Below, in pieces: positions 25,638 through 35,964 of a stretch of 64,000 bases of DNA (the stretch's first letter is position 1; every line of letters starts with the position of its first letter). This stretch comes from Prevotella sp. E2-28 (lineage in GTDB: Bacteria; Bacteroidota; Bacteroidia; Bacteroidales; Bacteroidaceae): contig NZ_CP091788.1 of NCBI RefSeq assembly GCF_022024055.1, positions 2,976,001 to 3,040,000 on the forward strand, written 5' to 3'. Under the pieces are notes generated by a model, which saw nothing but the letters and a program-made list of their open reading frames with translations, was not told the origin of the DNA and made no database searches. Position numbers and translations under genes: made by a program.

Positions 25638-25723
25638 AAAAAAAATAGAATTATTTTTTAAAAATCGTGCAATTCGCTACTTAAATAACGAAAGTCTTTG
25701 AGATAAAAGCTTTTCTCAAAAGA

Positions 25724-25758
25724 AACAAAAAAAAGAGACTGTATGCACAGTCTCTTTA
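25724..25758 (-). terminator. Terminator after the GH128-like gene
   Basis: On the minus strand AAAGAGACTGT pairs with ACAGTCTCTTT, followed by eight T in a row. It ends the transcript of the gene that stops at 25775. Confidence 0.85.
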
Positions 25759-25774
25759 CCGAATATTCCATGTC

Positions 25775-28700
25775 TTACTGCCGTATCTGTTTTCTACTAT
25801 TGCCCTTACCATCTGTCTGGATGACGACACCCTTCTTGGAATTCTTGACAGGACGTCCTTGCAGGTCGTAGAGATTTGAGGTTTGAGATTTGAGATTTGA
25901 GATTTCAATACCTGAGGGACCCAATTCACTCTCTACACCTTGGATTGGCATCGTGACACCATTCCAATCTGTAATGATTGTCATACCAGTAGCCTTAGGA
26001 ATAGATGCTGAATATGGGGTAAAGTCCTCACGCTGAGTAGTACGATACCACACACCATCCTTCAACAGGTAATAGCCCACTTGTGCTTTTGTATAGGTCT
26101 CGAAATTACCACGCAGGTTATTGTCGCCACGAGCTGCCGTCTTCACCGCCTCACCATTAGCATAGAACACCACGTCAGCATTCTCAGACCAGTAGATATA
26201 AGGCACACCAGCCTCAGCATAGTCAACCTCCTCCAGACAGAGCTTGGTATAGTCGCCATGTAATCCCGCAATGCTATAGATCTTCATACCTTTGGGCACA
26301 CGATAAGCATAAGGCAGACAAACGGCACCCCACTGCTCTTTCAGCACCGTGCGCTTCAGCACGGGATGGAACAGAAGGCGGAAGTCGGTGGCACACCACC
26401 ATCCCTCACGCTGGTCGCCCGTATTCTCATTGCTCTCATTATTGCCATAGCGACGCCATGCAAAATCAGTAGCCCCTTGTTTCGAACCAGTGAAACCAAT
26501 AGCAAGCGTATCCTTTTCACCTTTTATATATATAGGGGGCGTGACAAGGGTCTGCCAGGCAGTTACGGTATTAGGCACATCGAGATAATCGCGCTTCAGC
26601 ATGGGGGTAACAGCCTGAGCCGATGAGGTCTGCAGGAATCCGTGCTGGTCACTCAAACAGTAGTGCTGCGTAGAGCCCTTACACTCCAAAGAATAGATAC
26701 CCTCGGCCAGTCCGGTAATGGTCTGACGAATCTCCATAGTCTGAGCCTTGCCTTCGGAAGCAGCCACACCACTCCACCATGCATTCCAGCACGTTTTACT
26801 ATCTTGCGTTGCCGTGCGCTGATCACCACCAGTGAAGGTGCCCACTTTAGTAAGCCAGCCCGTAGTAGCTGCAAACGAGGCCGACTGTGGCTGAGTGACA
26901 GAAGGATTCATCACCAAGAAATAGCTGAGTGCATCTTGCAACAGCACGCGAGCCTCACTAATCTGAGCCACGGTCCGAGTAGCCTCCTTTGCTTGCTCAA
27001 TGGCATTGAGAAGCACCTCGCGTCCGTCGAAATCCATATCGCATACAGCCTGTGCTACAGTTAACAGCGAGTCGATAGCCTCACGGTCTTGAACGGCCTG
27101 AAGCAGGTCGTTTACCGCCAAGGTCAATGCAGCCAGCACCTCATCATCGGTACCCTTAGCAGTATCAGCACGTAGTTGCAATTCCGTATTAAGGTCTGGC
27201 AACAAGGTATTCCAAGCCTTGACCACCTGCACCTTGCTACGCATCTGCTTCACACCATCAACCATTGCCTCCTCGCGAGTAGAAAAGAGTCGGCAAAGTT
27301 CTATATCGCTAAGTTGTGCCGTACCAGCCAACCAGCGGAACGAGAGCAGCGCCTCGTCATTATCGCCACTATTGAACACGCCCTGTTGAGTATGCCAATA
27401 GGTAGAGTTACTCATGGTAAGTTTATTCTCATCGCTAGTAGCGCCCTTCTGGCGCACATCCAGTTTCACATAGTCGTCCATGTTCTGACCAGCTAAACGG
27501 AGCACATAGTCCTGATTACGTTCTATGTCGAAGACTGTAAGCAGCGAACCATCACCCGCCTTGCCGTGATTGGCAAAAGCCTGCAGAAAATTACCATCAG
27601 AGAGACTCTGTGGATAGACGCCGAACCAAGGTTGTGATATAGGCTGACCAGCACCGTTCGTCCACCCCGTCATTCCCATGCGGAACTGACCGTTAGGAAT
27701 TAGGTTACCACCAACGTAGCGCAGACCGGCTGTGGTCTCAATAGCCTCGCCAGGCTCCATATCTTCACTACTGTAGTAATGGCGTCCGCTGTAACTCTTG
27801 ATATGCAGACGATAGCGCACGCCATCAGTCCAAGCATCATCCTCAATACTATAGTCGGCCTCGCCATCATCAGGACGGATGGTCTTCCATTGCGTCCAAG
27901 CACCAGTAGGCTCCTTGCGCAGGACTTCCATCACCTGATTATACTCGCCGTCATAGTCGTGCCATGTAATAGTAGCCTTTCCTCCAGAAGTAACAACTCG
28001 GAAATCGCTGAAGCCACCCTTCATAGGTGGTATCTCAGGAATCTTTTCATACTTTGAGTTATAGCCCATACCTGTGAGCTGGTCGGCATACCACTTGCCT
28101 GCTACGGTAAGTCCGCCATCATAGATATTTCCTTTGCTTTCGCTGTTCCAGTAGAAATAGCGCTCCACATAGCCGTAGGAATTGAGCTTGCCACAGATAG
28201 TCTTTACGGCCCACTCGTTGTCCCAGTCGGTCTTACCACTCTCAAAGGCACCGTTCTTATTCCATGAAGCACCCCAAATCCACTCGGAAATCCAGAGCGG
28301 ACGCTTATACTTAGCCTGAATGGTGCCCAGATTATTGAAATTATCTACAAGCCAGTAGCAGTGCATATCGGCTATATCGCAACGCCAACCGCGTGCATCA
28401 ATAGCCTGGAAGAATGAGTTCAGGAAGCCGGAACCATCAGTATAATCGCTGCCATCCCACGAAGAGGGAGAGCAGAGACGCATACCCGTACGCATCAGGT
28501 TTTGCCAGTTGGCAAGAATGGTCTCAAGAGACTGAGGCTTGTCGTCGCTGGAATTACGGGGCTCGTTATTGGTCTTCATGTGACAGGTCCACGTGGCCTT
28601 ACCACAATCGGATGACGAGGGATAATCCTCATAGAGGTGATTGGCTACGCACTCCACGTCAGGTCCCATCTCATGTCCAACGCCCCAGTCGTAACAACTA

Positions 28701-29404
28701 ATCACATTCAGAGCATCGCATGCAGTTGCATTGGTGCTACTGGCCAGTCCCTTCTTACCTGCCGTATTCCATTTAAAGATGCGGTAACTGGAAATCTTCT
28801 CATCGAGAATCTGAGGAAGCGTAGCAAACTCGAGGTCTGCATTATTGGCAATAAAGCAACGCTGATAGCCATAACCACTCTTACCTGTGGCGAAGGTGAC
28901 CATATAGCCACGCTTAAGACGGAAAGAGCGGATGCGGTTGTTCAGTTTCTTATCGCTGAGGGTCACCATATAACCATTACCGTCGTGCTCCAGTCCGAAG
29001 TCGCTGCACTCGTCGCCAGTAAAGTTCTGTCCGCTATACACCGTCAGAGGTTTATCGGCCTTGGCGTATGGCAGAATCATCGTTCCGCGGGTGCCATAGA
29101 GGCGCACCTGACAGTTCACGTTATTTTGAGCCATGGCACCATTAATCCGTACGTGCTTGGCCAGCAGTGTGCTGATAACCACTGTTGGCTTTACGCGCTC
29201 TATGACGAGCACGGCATGGGTGGAATTCTGAAGGTCCACAAGTCCTTCGTCCGTAAACGGCGTCTCACCATTAATGATATAATCCACATCGTCGGTCACA
29301 GTAATAGATTCCGAAACCTGCAAGACAGTCTCTTTCACGTTAGCACCCATAGCCATCAGCATCAAAGCCGAAAGTGCGAGGGTAAGCAGAAATCTCTTCC
29401 TCAT
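25775..29404 (-). CDS. Secreted multidomain GH128-like glycosyl hydrolase (putative beta-1,3-glucanase)
   Basis: 1209 residues with a signal peptide (LLTLALSALMLMAMG). An N-terminal region of about 200 residues precedes a catalytic part (about 230-450) resembling the Asl1/GH128 family: SCYDWG near 236, TNNEP with the likely acid/base Glu281, DIADMHCYW near 343-351, and RPLWISEWIWG with the likely nucleophile Glu374. An Fn3-like domain (about 455-555), a carbohydrate-binding-like sandwich (about 560-700), a helical spacer and a second sandwich (about 850-1010) follow. The C-terminus is a sorting-like tail (NLYDLQGRP...). GH128 enzymes cut beta-1,3-glucans; the substrate here is inferred. The second sandwich also occurs in the divergent neighbour. 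Confidence 0.7.
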   Translation of the reverse strand: MRKRFLLTLALSALMLMAMGANVKETVLQVSESITVTDDVDYIINGETPFTDEGLVDLQNSTHAVLVIERVKPTVVISTLLAKHVRINGAMAQNNVNCQVRLYGTRGTMILPYAKADKPLTVYSGQNFTGDECSDFGLEHDGNGYMVTLSDKKLNNRIRSFRLKRGYMVTFATGKSGYGYQRCFIANNADLEFATLPQILDEKISSYRIFKWNTAGKKGLASSTNATACDALNVISCYDWGVGHEMGPDVECVANHLYEDYPSSSDCGKATWTCHMKTNNEPRNSSDDKPQSLETILANWQNLMRTGMRLCSPSSWDGSDYTDGSGFLNSFFQAIDARGWRCDIADMHCYWLVDNFNNLGTIQAKYKRPLWISEWIWGASWNKNGAFESGKTDWDNEWAVKTICGKLNSYGYVERYFYWNSESKGNIYDGGLTVAGKWYADQLTGMGYNSKYEKIPEIPPMKGGFSDFRVVTSGGKATITWHDYDGEYNQVMEVLRKEPTGAWTQWKTIRPDDGEADYSIEDDAWTDGVRYRLHIKSYSGRHYYSSEDMEPGEAIETTAGLRYVGGNLIPNGQFRMGMTGWTNGAGQPISQPWFGVYPQSLSDGNFLQAFANHGKAGDGSLLTVFDIERNQDYVLRLAGQNMDDYVKLDVRQKGATSDENKLTMSNSTYWHTQQGVFNSGDNDEALLSFRWLAGTAQLSDIELCRLFSTREEAMVDGVKQMRSKVQVVKAWNTLLPDLNTELQLRADTAKGTDDEVLAALTLAVNDLLQAVQDREAIDSLLTVAQAVCDMDFDGREVLLNAIEQAKEATRTVAQISEARVLLQDALSYFLVMNPSVTQPQSASFAATTGWLTKVGTFTGGDQRTATQDSKTCWNAWWSGVAASEGKAQTMEIRQTITGLAEGIYSLECKGSTQHYCLSDQHGFLQTSSAQAVTPMLKRDYLDVPNTVTAWQTLVTPPIYIKGEKDTLAIGFTGSKQGATDFAWRRYGNNESNENTGDQREGWWCATDFRLLFHPVLKRTVLKEQWGAVCLPYAYRVPKGMKIYSIAGLHGDYTKLCLEEVDYAEAGVPYIYWSENADVVFYANGEAVKTAARGDNNLRGNFETYTKAQVGYYLLKDGVWYRTTQREDFTPYSASIPKATGMTIITDWNGVTMPIQGVESELGPSGIEISNLKSQTSNLYDLQGRPVKNSKKGVVIQTDGKGNSRKQIRQ
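25871..25905 (-). repeat. 7-bp tandem repeat before the C-terminal tail of the GH128-like gene, 5 units
   Basis: Five plus-strand heptamers GAGATTT, GAGGTTT, GAGATTT, GAGATTT, GAGATTT. On the coding strand they specify the linker EISNLKSQTSN just before the tail that starts LYDLQGR. A change of one unit would frameshift away the tail while leaving the catalytic part intact. Confidence 0.85.
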
Positions 29405-29443
29405 ATTTTATTGGTAATCATCAATTATTTATAGTTAGCGCGG

Positions 29444-29474
29444 CAAAGATAAGAAAAAAAAACGAAATTGACAA
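29444..29474 (-). promoter_or_regulatory. Promoter of the GH128-like gene
   Basis: Minus strand TTG at 29472-29474, 20-nt spacer, TATCTTTG at 29444-29451, 40 nt before the start codon. Confidence 0.75.
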
Positions 29475-29522
29475 GAAATAGCACAAAGATGTTATTTTTT
29501 AGAAAAAAAACTACAAAAAAGA

Positions 29523-29552
29523 TTGACGATTAAAAATATTTTCGTATTTTTG
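29523..29552 (+). promoter_or_regulatory. Promoter of the 1086-residue secreted protein gene
   Basis: TTG at 29523-29525, 19-nt spacer, TATTTTTG at 29545-29552 followed by CAG. It diverges from the GH128-like gene promoter across about 70 bp of very AT-rich DNA. Confidence 0.75.
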
Positions 29553-29609
29553 CAGCATTCTATTGATTATAACTTTTAAATTATTTATTTTTACTAACGC
29601 TACAAAATT

Positions 29610-32600
29610 ATGAAGAGATTTCTACTTTTCGCAATGGGTGCAATGGTGTCTATGGCGTCATTCGCACAAGAAGAGGATTGTACTAGCTACATCCAGAATG
29701 CGGGATTCGACGAGGACCTGACATTCAAAGCTGATGGTACTATGAAAGAAGCCGTTAGCACTACGACATCACTCTCTGAGCGTACCTGGGCTTACATTGC
29801 TGCCGACAGCACAGTTTATGGACGTCCCAAAAGCACTAGTACTCAGAGTCGTCCAGACGGACGTAAGATGGAAGCCGTGAACGGTTTCAAAGGCCGTATT
29901 AAAGGTTGGACATTGGAATCAAATTCAGAATTCCCAAAATGTGAGTGGACCTATTTCGGAAGCGTAGCTTACGACCTGGGTGAAACTGCAGTGCCCATTG
30001 CCGATGACGGAACCACCTACCTTACCGTTCCAGCACGTCCTACAGAAGAGTTCGACGGTGGTGCTGGTTTCGTTTATTTGCGTGCAGGATGGACTAATAG
30101 TGCCATCTACAAGCAGGTGGTAAAGTTACCTTGTGCAAAGTATCGCCTGGAATACTGGACCATCAACATCAACCCCAATACAACAGCTGTAGCTGAAGAC
30201 CTGACAAAGATTGTATGCCGAAAGGATGTCTTCAAGGATGAGGAAGGTACTGGTCTGAGCGCACAGGTATGGACAAAGCACGAGTTTGAGTTCACACCTA
30301 CAGCTGAATTCACCATGCAGTTCGGTTATAAGGCTGCTAACGCTGGTTCTGGTGGTCAGCCAATCGTTGGACTTGACGGTATCAAACTTTATAAGATTGA
30401 TGATGCCGACCGCGACGAGATCAATATGTCAGATCTCTATGATATGGCAGATGAATGTACTACACTGTCTGGCGAGGCCAACTCTTTAGGTGCTATAGCC
30501 TTGGCAGGTTATATCAGCGACTATGGCATGGAGCTCGAAGACATCGATTATACTGGCGACGACTTAGAGGCTGCAGTTAAAGCTGCCGATGCACGTATGG
30601 CTCAGATTCGTGAGGCTATTGCACAAATAGAAAAAGTACAGGCAATGTTAGCCAAGATGGACAACCTGATGACGGAAAAGGACTTCCCCGGCAAGGATGC
30701 GTTCCAGGCTGCTTATGAGAAGATTCTGAAATACATTGAAGGTCAGCCTGCTGAAGATGAGGACATCGTTGCAGAAATTCTGGGTGCTGTAGAGGAAGGT
30801 AACGCTGCCATCAAAGCTTACTACATGTCACAGATGGATACAGCTTCTGAAACTAATCCTGCAGACTTCTCTATATTCGTGAATCACAGATGGTTCATTA
30901 AGGACGAGTACGCTCCTGTACTGCAGGAGGGGGCATGGGTATTCCCCAATGCAGCAAACTACACTGATGGTTCTTCACATGATGACTTCTCAAGCGATGG
31001 CTGGGTAATGACTGGTACATTTACTGGTGGCGACCAGCGTCTGAACTACAAGTTCGGCTATCCTTGCTGGAATGCATGGGGAAGTGGCATCAACGGAACT
31101 ATTGCCGTAGGTCAGACAATTGAAGGTCTGCCTAATGGTTACTACACCGTTTCTGCACAACTCGTAACCCAGAGTGGTTATCTGACCGACCAGCACGTTT
31201 ATGCTGAGAGTTCTACAGATAAGAAGATTTCTAATCCTCTGACCTCTGAAGGTTGGGACGAGCAGCTATGGGAGACCGTTGCTATGACAAACGAGCAAAA
31301 AATACTCGTTGTTGACGGAAAACTGACTATCGGTGCTGAGGGTACTGGTACTGGCGAGGGTTCTGCAGGATGGTTCTGCGCAACTGACTTCCAGCTCAAC
31401 TTCCTGGGCTTGGCTTCCGACGAGGTTGTCAATGAAGCCGTAAAGAAATCTCTAGACAATAAGGTAAACGAGGCTACAGAATATGCAGCTACCATGCACT
31501 TCAAGGGCGACCAGAAGGCTCTGAACGACACCATTGCCAAATACAAGGATGCAGAAGGCAAGGATGCTATCATCGCAGCTACTGGCATTATCAATGCCGC
31601 TCTGACAGAGGCTAAGGCCAGTGAGGCTAAGTATCTCGACTATCTGCCTGAGGACGAGACCCTCATCGAGGGCAAGACCCTGCGTGAAATTCCAATCAGA
31701 CTGGCAGAAACCGACTTGGCTTCTTATCCTTCATTCGGTGCAGCCAAGGAGATTGTACAGTTTGCTTACAATTACGTCATTGGCTGGATGGCATCTGACA
31801 CAGCTTCTTACAAGGAGTTTGACGCTACCGTTGACCTGCTAAAGAACTATGCCAACACCTACGCTCCTGTTTACATGGAGGCCGACGAGCTGAGCAAGAA
31901 GGCTACAGATGCTGGTAAGACTATTTTGGAGACTGCTATGGCCGCCCAGAAAGCTCAGCTGATTGCCGAGATTAAAGACAAGGAAACTGTTGATACATAC
32001 GTAACCGTGCTGAAGAAAGTCATATACGACGTAAACAAGCAGGTGACCTGGGATGCTGACAAGGATGCAAATGACTTTACCGCATTCATCCAGAACCCGA
32101 ATGCCGAGGCTGTTGATGGTTGGACATTCGTCATGGGCAACGGCGACGGTAACGGTGAGAAGAGCGGACAGTGGTACGATGGTTCAAATACCCGCTACTT
32201 CGACTCTTACAACGGTGGTGGTCTGAAGGACTTCAAGGCTTCACAGTTGGTAACTGGTCTGCCCAATGGTACATATAAGGTAGGCGCATACGTGCGTACA
32301 CCAGCCGAGGGTGCTTACATCTTCGCTGGTACTGCTACCGACACCACATTCGTTGAGATTCCTCTGAACTACCACGCTACCGTTACTGAGAGTACTGGTG
32401 AGGATACCACTGTTGTAGCTAGTGACAAATGGGGTCCCATCTGGGAGGAAGCAAAGGCTATCATGGAATCAGATGAGTACAATGCTCTGTCTCCAGAAGA
32501 GCAGGAGCGCATCGATGCAATCTACAATGCCAACAATGGTGAAGGCCGTGGTTGGAAGACTCTGGAGATTCCAAGCGTTGAAGTGAAAGAGCACGAATTG

Positions 32601-32870
32601 TTCATCGGTATGATGACTGGTACGGAAGCCAGCAAGACAGAGAAGGTATTCACTGGCGGATGGTTCTCTACCGGCGGATGGACACTGACCCTCGTTCAGG
32701 CAGGTGACAACGCCGGCTGGAATGGTCCTATCACTGGTATCCAGAATGTTGACAACAACGTAAAGGTTGACGGTATCTACACCCTCACTGGTGTAAAGGC
32801 CGACAAGCTGCAGCGCGGCATCAACATCGTGGTTCGCAATGGTAAAGTACAGAAAGTACTTGTAAAATAA
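29610..32870 (+). CDS. Large secreted protein with carbohydrate-binding-like modules
   Basis: 1086 residues with a signal peptide (FLLFAMGAMVSMASFAQ). Three beta-sandwich-like modules can be made out: about 20-260 (starts YIQNAGFDED), about 460-605 and about 820-1040, separated by helical spacers near 280-400 and 605-815. The central module (GTFTGGDQR, CWNAWGSG, GYLTDQH, GWFCATDFQLNF) is clearly related to one in the divergent GH128-like protein. The C-terminus (GIYTLTGVKADKLQRGINIVV...KVLVK) is a type IX sorting-like tail. No catalytic motif is recognised; it is probably a glycan-binding surface protein that works with the neighbouring enzyme. Confidence 0.65.
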   Translation: MKRFLLFAMGAMVSMASFAQEEDCTSYIQNAGFDEDLTFKADGTMKEAVSTTTSLSERTWAYIAADSTVYGRPKSTSTQSRPDGRKMEAVNGFKGRIKGWTLESNSEFPKCEWTYFGSVAYDLGETAVPIADDGTTYLTVPARPTEEFDGGAGFVYLRAGWTNSAIYKQVVKLPCAKYRLEYWTININPNTTAVAEDLTKIVCRKDVFKDEEGTGLSAQVWTKHEFEFTPTAEFTMQFGYKAANAGSGGQPIVGLDGIKLYKIDDADRDEINMSDLYDMADECTTLSGEANSLGAIALAGYISDYGMELEDIDYTGDDLEAAVKAADARMAQIREAIAQIEKVQAMLAKMDNLMTEKDFPGKDAFQAAYEKILKYIEGQPAEDEDIVAEILGAVEEGNAAIKAYYMSQMDTASETNPADFSIFVNHRWFIKDEYAPVLQEGAWVFPNAANYTDGSSHDDFSSDGWVMTGTFTGGDQRLNYKFGYPCWNAWGSGINGTIAVGQTIEGLPNGYYTVSAQLVTQSGYLTDQHVYAESSTDKKISNPLTSEGWDEQLWETVAMTNEQKILVVDGKLTIGAEGTGTGEGSAGWFCATDFQLNFLGLASDEVVNEAVKKSLDNKVNEATEYAATMHFKGDQKALNDTIAKYKDAEGKDAIIAATGIINAALTEAKASEAKYLDYLPEDETLIEGKTLREIPIRLAETDLASYPSFGAAKEIVQFAYNYVIGWMASDTASYKEFDATVDLLKNYANTYAPVYMEADELSKKATDAGKTILETAMAAQKAQLIAEIKDKETVDTYVTVLKKVIYDVNKQVTWDADKDANDFTAFIQNPNAEAVDGWTFVMGNGDGNGEKSGQWYDGSNTRYFDSYNGGGLKDFKASQLVTGLPNGTYKVGAYVRTPAEGAYIFAGTATDTTFVEIPLNYHATVTESTGEDTTVVASDKWGPIWEEAKAIMESDEYNALSPEEQERIDAIYNANNGEGRGWKTLEIPSVEVKEHELFIGMMTGTEASKTEKVFTGGWFSTGGWTLTLVQAGDNAGWNGPITGIQNVDNNVKVDGIYTLTGVKADKLQRGINIVVRNGKVQKVLVK

Positions 32871-32886
32871 AGCATAAATCAATTAG

Positions 32887-32927
32887 GCCCTGTGCTCTCT
32901 CATCAACGAGGAAGCACAGGGCTTTTT
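32887..32927 (+). terminator. Terminator after the 1086-residue protein gene
   Basis: CCCTGTGCT pairs with AGCACAGGG, followed by CTTTTT. No clear promoter is found between this and the next gene at 32985, so the FAS1-SusCD locus may be fed partly by read-through. Confidence 0.8.
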
Positions 32928-32984
32928 CACCTTAAATCCGGACCAACGAAGACACGTACTAAAACAACAAATAACTCTAATTGT

Positions 32985-35933
32985 ATGAACAACCGCTTTA
33001 ATAGTATGGTAAGAAGAGCCTTCCTAGGGCTGTCGGTAGCCATGATTTACGGAGGATTCACAGCATGTACAGATGATTATGACCTAGATGATGAGGGGAA
33101 CTACCCTTCATGGATGGGAGGTAGCATCTATCAGACGCTGAAGAATCCAGAATCAGTAGAGAAATCAGGAAAGAAGATTCTGACAGGTTCGTTTAACAAC
33201 TACCTGCGCCTGATTGATGATCTGGGTGAGGCAGAAACCATGAACAAGACAGGCTCTAGGACAATTTTCCCAGCCAACGACGAAGCTTTCGAACGTTTCT
33301 ACGCAGACAACACATGGGGTGTTAAATCGTATGAAGACTTAACACGTGCTCAGAAACGACAGCTACTATACACCTCAATGTTCGAGAACGCGCTGCTTGT
33401 AGAGATGCTGGCAAATGTCAGTAAAGATGCTACAAGTGTGTCACAAGGACAGGCAATCCGCCATGCATCAGCTGCTGGTGCAACCGACGCTATGACATTC
33501 CTAAAGTCGAAGGACGAGATGCCTGCCAACAATGTTTTCTGGGAGAAATATTACAATAGCGGTATTCATATTGTATCTGATGCCACCACCCCCTACATGA
33601 TACACTTCACCAAGGAGTATATGCAGAACAACGGCATCAGCATCGTGGGAGAAGACGGCAAGCCCAGCGACTTTGAAGTACTGACGGGTTCGGCCTTCGA
33701 TGATAGCCAGAACACAGCTTATATTTTCCGCAACAAGATTATCAGCCCAGACATCACTTGCAAGAACGGTTATATTCACCAAATGCAAGACGTAGTGGTG
33801 CCACCAGGTAACATGGCCGAAGTGATACGTACCAACGGTGAGAGCAATCTTTTCAGCCGTATGTTGGAACGTTTCAGTGTGCCTTACATCTCTACAACCA
33901 TTACAAAGAATTATAACGACTATGCTGTACTGTATGGCGAAACCGTCATTGACAGCATCTTCGAGAAACGCTATATTAGCGAACGCTCACACGGCGGAGC
34001 ACTAAAGACCGCACCTGCCGACAACCCGGGAACCATTAACGGTTCACTGACCTTTGACCCGGGATGGAATGAATATAATGATGGCGAGACAGGAAGTTCC
34101 GCCATACAAAATATGGGTGCAATGTTTGTACCTACTGACAAGGCACTATGGGATTTCTTTAAGAAAGACGGACAGGGAGAGTTTCTCATAACACAGTATG
34201 GAAAATTACCAAATACTGAGGAGAACCTAGCCCAAAACATTGACTCAATACCTTTGGATAACGTTGAGGCAATCATTAATAACCTGATGCAACCTTCGTT
34301 CAAGAACTCAGTTCCCTCGAAGTTTGACAATGTGATGGACGAAGCCATGGACCCCATGGGACTTTCACTCGATGTACTTAACAAGAACAACGACAACACA
34401 TACGATGTAAAAATAGCCAACAACGGTGTGGTATATATGCTTAACACCATGTTTGCACCACCTTCACTCATCTGCGTTGCAGCACCTGTTAAACTGAGTG
34501 ACAATATGAGAGTGATGCGTGAAGCCGTTTACGACGGACAGACGCACACCGCCCTATCGCTCAACCAGAACTTCTACGTTTATCTGCTGGCTATGAGTGC
34601 AAACTACGCGTTCTTCATCCCAACCGATGATGCTTTTGAGCGCTACTACATTGATCCATCCTACATAAACGAGGCTACCCCACGCGCATTGAAGTTTACC
34701 CCACTAGGAACTTCTCCTTACATCAAATGTGAGGCCTACAACTACGACATCGCAACAGGTACTGTAGGTGAACTCATTGGCGACGTATCTAGAACTGAAT
34801 ATGCTTCACAACTGGTTGACATTCTAAACTACCATACCGTAGTGTTAGGTAAAGATGACGCATTAGGAGGTAACAAATATTACAAAACCAAGCACGGAGG
34901 AACCATCTGTATTGACTTCACCTCTGACAGCCTGGCTATGTCTGGACAACAGGTGAACTACAGAATGAACGGCTATGTAGCACGACCTGCCTCTAAAATC
35001 ACAAAGACTTATAATCAGGCTAATGGTAAATCGTATGCCATTGACCACGTCATTCAGGCACCATTCGAATCGGTCTATAGCATCATCAAAGACAGTGAGA
35101 AGAACGGCGAGAAATGCTTCTCAGAATTTTACAACCTCTGCACGGATGGTGACATGGACGATATCATGCGCTTTGCAAGTGATTTCCTGGCTAGCAACAA
35201 CGAGACTACCAGTAAGCCTAATCTGCTTGCCTACCACCCCTTTGTTTCCGGAGGTATCGACATGAATGTAAATTATTTCAGGTCATATAATTATACGGTA
35301 TATGCACCCGATAACAAGGCTATGCAGGATGCATATAACCGAGGTCTGCCAAAATGGAGTGATGTTAAGGTGCTCTACGACCAGTATAACGACACGCTGC
35401 AAGCTATCAAGGGCGGAGCCGAAACAACACAGGCCATGCGTGACGAGATTCAAGCAGCTCGCGACAAGGCATTGGCTATGGTAGAGGAAATCAACGACTT
35501 TATACGTTATCATTTCCAAGACAACTCTATCTATGCCGACAAAACTATCAATGAAGGCGATTATCCCACTGCTTGTGCAGACTCGCTGGGTCTGAGTCAG
35601 ACTCTTAAGGTTAGCGGAGGTAATGGCACTCTGACTATTATTGATAAGCAAGGTCAAAACATTACAATCAATGCTAACGACAGTCAAAAGTTGGTGAATA
35701 AGATGACTCGTGACTATGTATTCAGTCGCACAGAGAACAAGACAACGGGTCAGATCACCAAGAAGATTAACACGTCTTCATTTGCTGCCGTACACCAAAT
35801 CAGCACACCGCTGTGTTCACACTCTTCTGGTCGATATGACACACTTTGGAAAGGAGCAAATGCTCGCAAGCGTCTGGCCAAGTTCCGCAAACAGTATGAG
35901 ACACGTTTATATAAACGGTATATGAGAAATTAA
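32985..35933 (+). CDS. FAS1 (fasciclin) repeat lipoprotein, first gene of the SusCD locus
   Basis: About 982 residues from the ATG at 32985, chosen because MNNRFNSMVRRAFLGLSVAM...GGFTAC gives a lipoprotein signal; the frame is open further upstream but that part overlaps the terminator. Acidic residues after the lipid Cys favour surface export. Four FAS1-like repeats are suggested by the motifs TIFPANDEAF (about 93), AMFVPTDKAL (about 379), YAFFIPTDDAF (about 541) and YTVYAPDNKAM (about 770). FAS1 domains mediate adhesion or binding in many organisms. Its ligand here is unknown. It is followed 31 bases later by a susC-type gene. Confidence 0.75.
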   Translation: MNNRFNSMVRRAFLGLSVAMIYGGFTACTDDYDLDDEGNYPSWMGGSIYQTLKNPESVEKSGKKILTGSFNNYLRLIDDLGEAETMNKTGSRTIFPANDEAFERFYADNTWGVKSYEDLTRAQKRQLLYTSMFENALLVEMLANVSKDATSVSQGQAIRHASAAGATDAMTFLKSKDEMPANNVFWEKYYNSGIHIVSDATTPYMIHFTKEYMQNNGISIVGEDGKPSDFEVLTGSAFDDSQNTAYIFRNKIISPDITCKNGYIHQMQDVVVPPGNMAEVIRTNGESNLFSRMLERFSVPYISTTITKNYNDYAVLYGETVIDSIFEKRYISERSHGGALKTAPADNPGTINGSLTFDPGWNEYNDGETGSSAIQNMGAMFVPTDKALWDFFKKDGQGEFLITQYGKLPNTEENLAQNIDSIPLDNVEAIINNLMQPSFKNSVPSKFDNVMDEAMDPMGLSLDVLNKNNDNTYDVKIANNGVVYMLNTMFAPPSLICVAAPVKLSDNMRVMREAVYDGQTHTALSLNQNFYVYLLAMSANYAFFIPTDDAFERYYIDPSYINEATPRALKFTPLGTSPYIKCEAYNYDIATGTVGELIGDVSRTEYASQLVDILNYHTVVLGKDDALGGNKYYKTKHGGTICIDFTSDSLAMSGQQVNYRMNGYVARPASKITKTYNQANGKSYAIDHVIQAPFESVYSIIKDSEKNGEKCFSEFYNLCTDGDMDDIMRFASDFLASNNETTSKPNLLAYHPFVSGGIDMNVNYFRSYNYTVYAPDNKAMQDAYNRGLPKWSDVKVLYDQYNDTLQAIKGGAETTQAMRDEIQAARDKALAMVEEINDFIRYHFQDNSIYADKTINEGDYPTACADSLGLSQTLKVSGGNGTLTIIDKQGQNITINANDSQKLVNKMTRDYVFSRTENKTTGQITKKINTSSFAAVHQISTPLCSHSSGRYDTLWKGANARKRLAKFRKQYETRLYKRYMRN

Positions 35934-35964
35934 AGAATTTAGACATTAAAAGACAGTAAGAATT

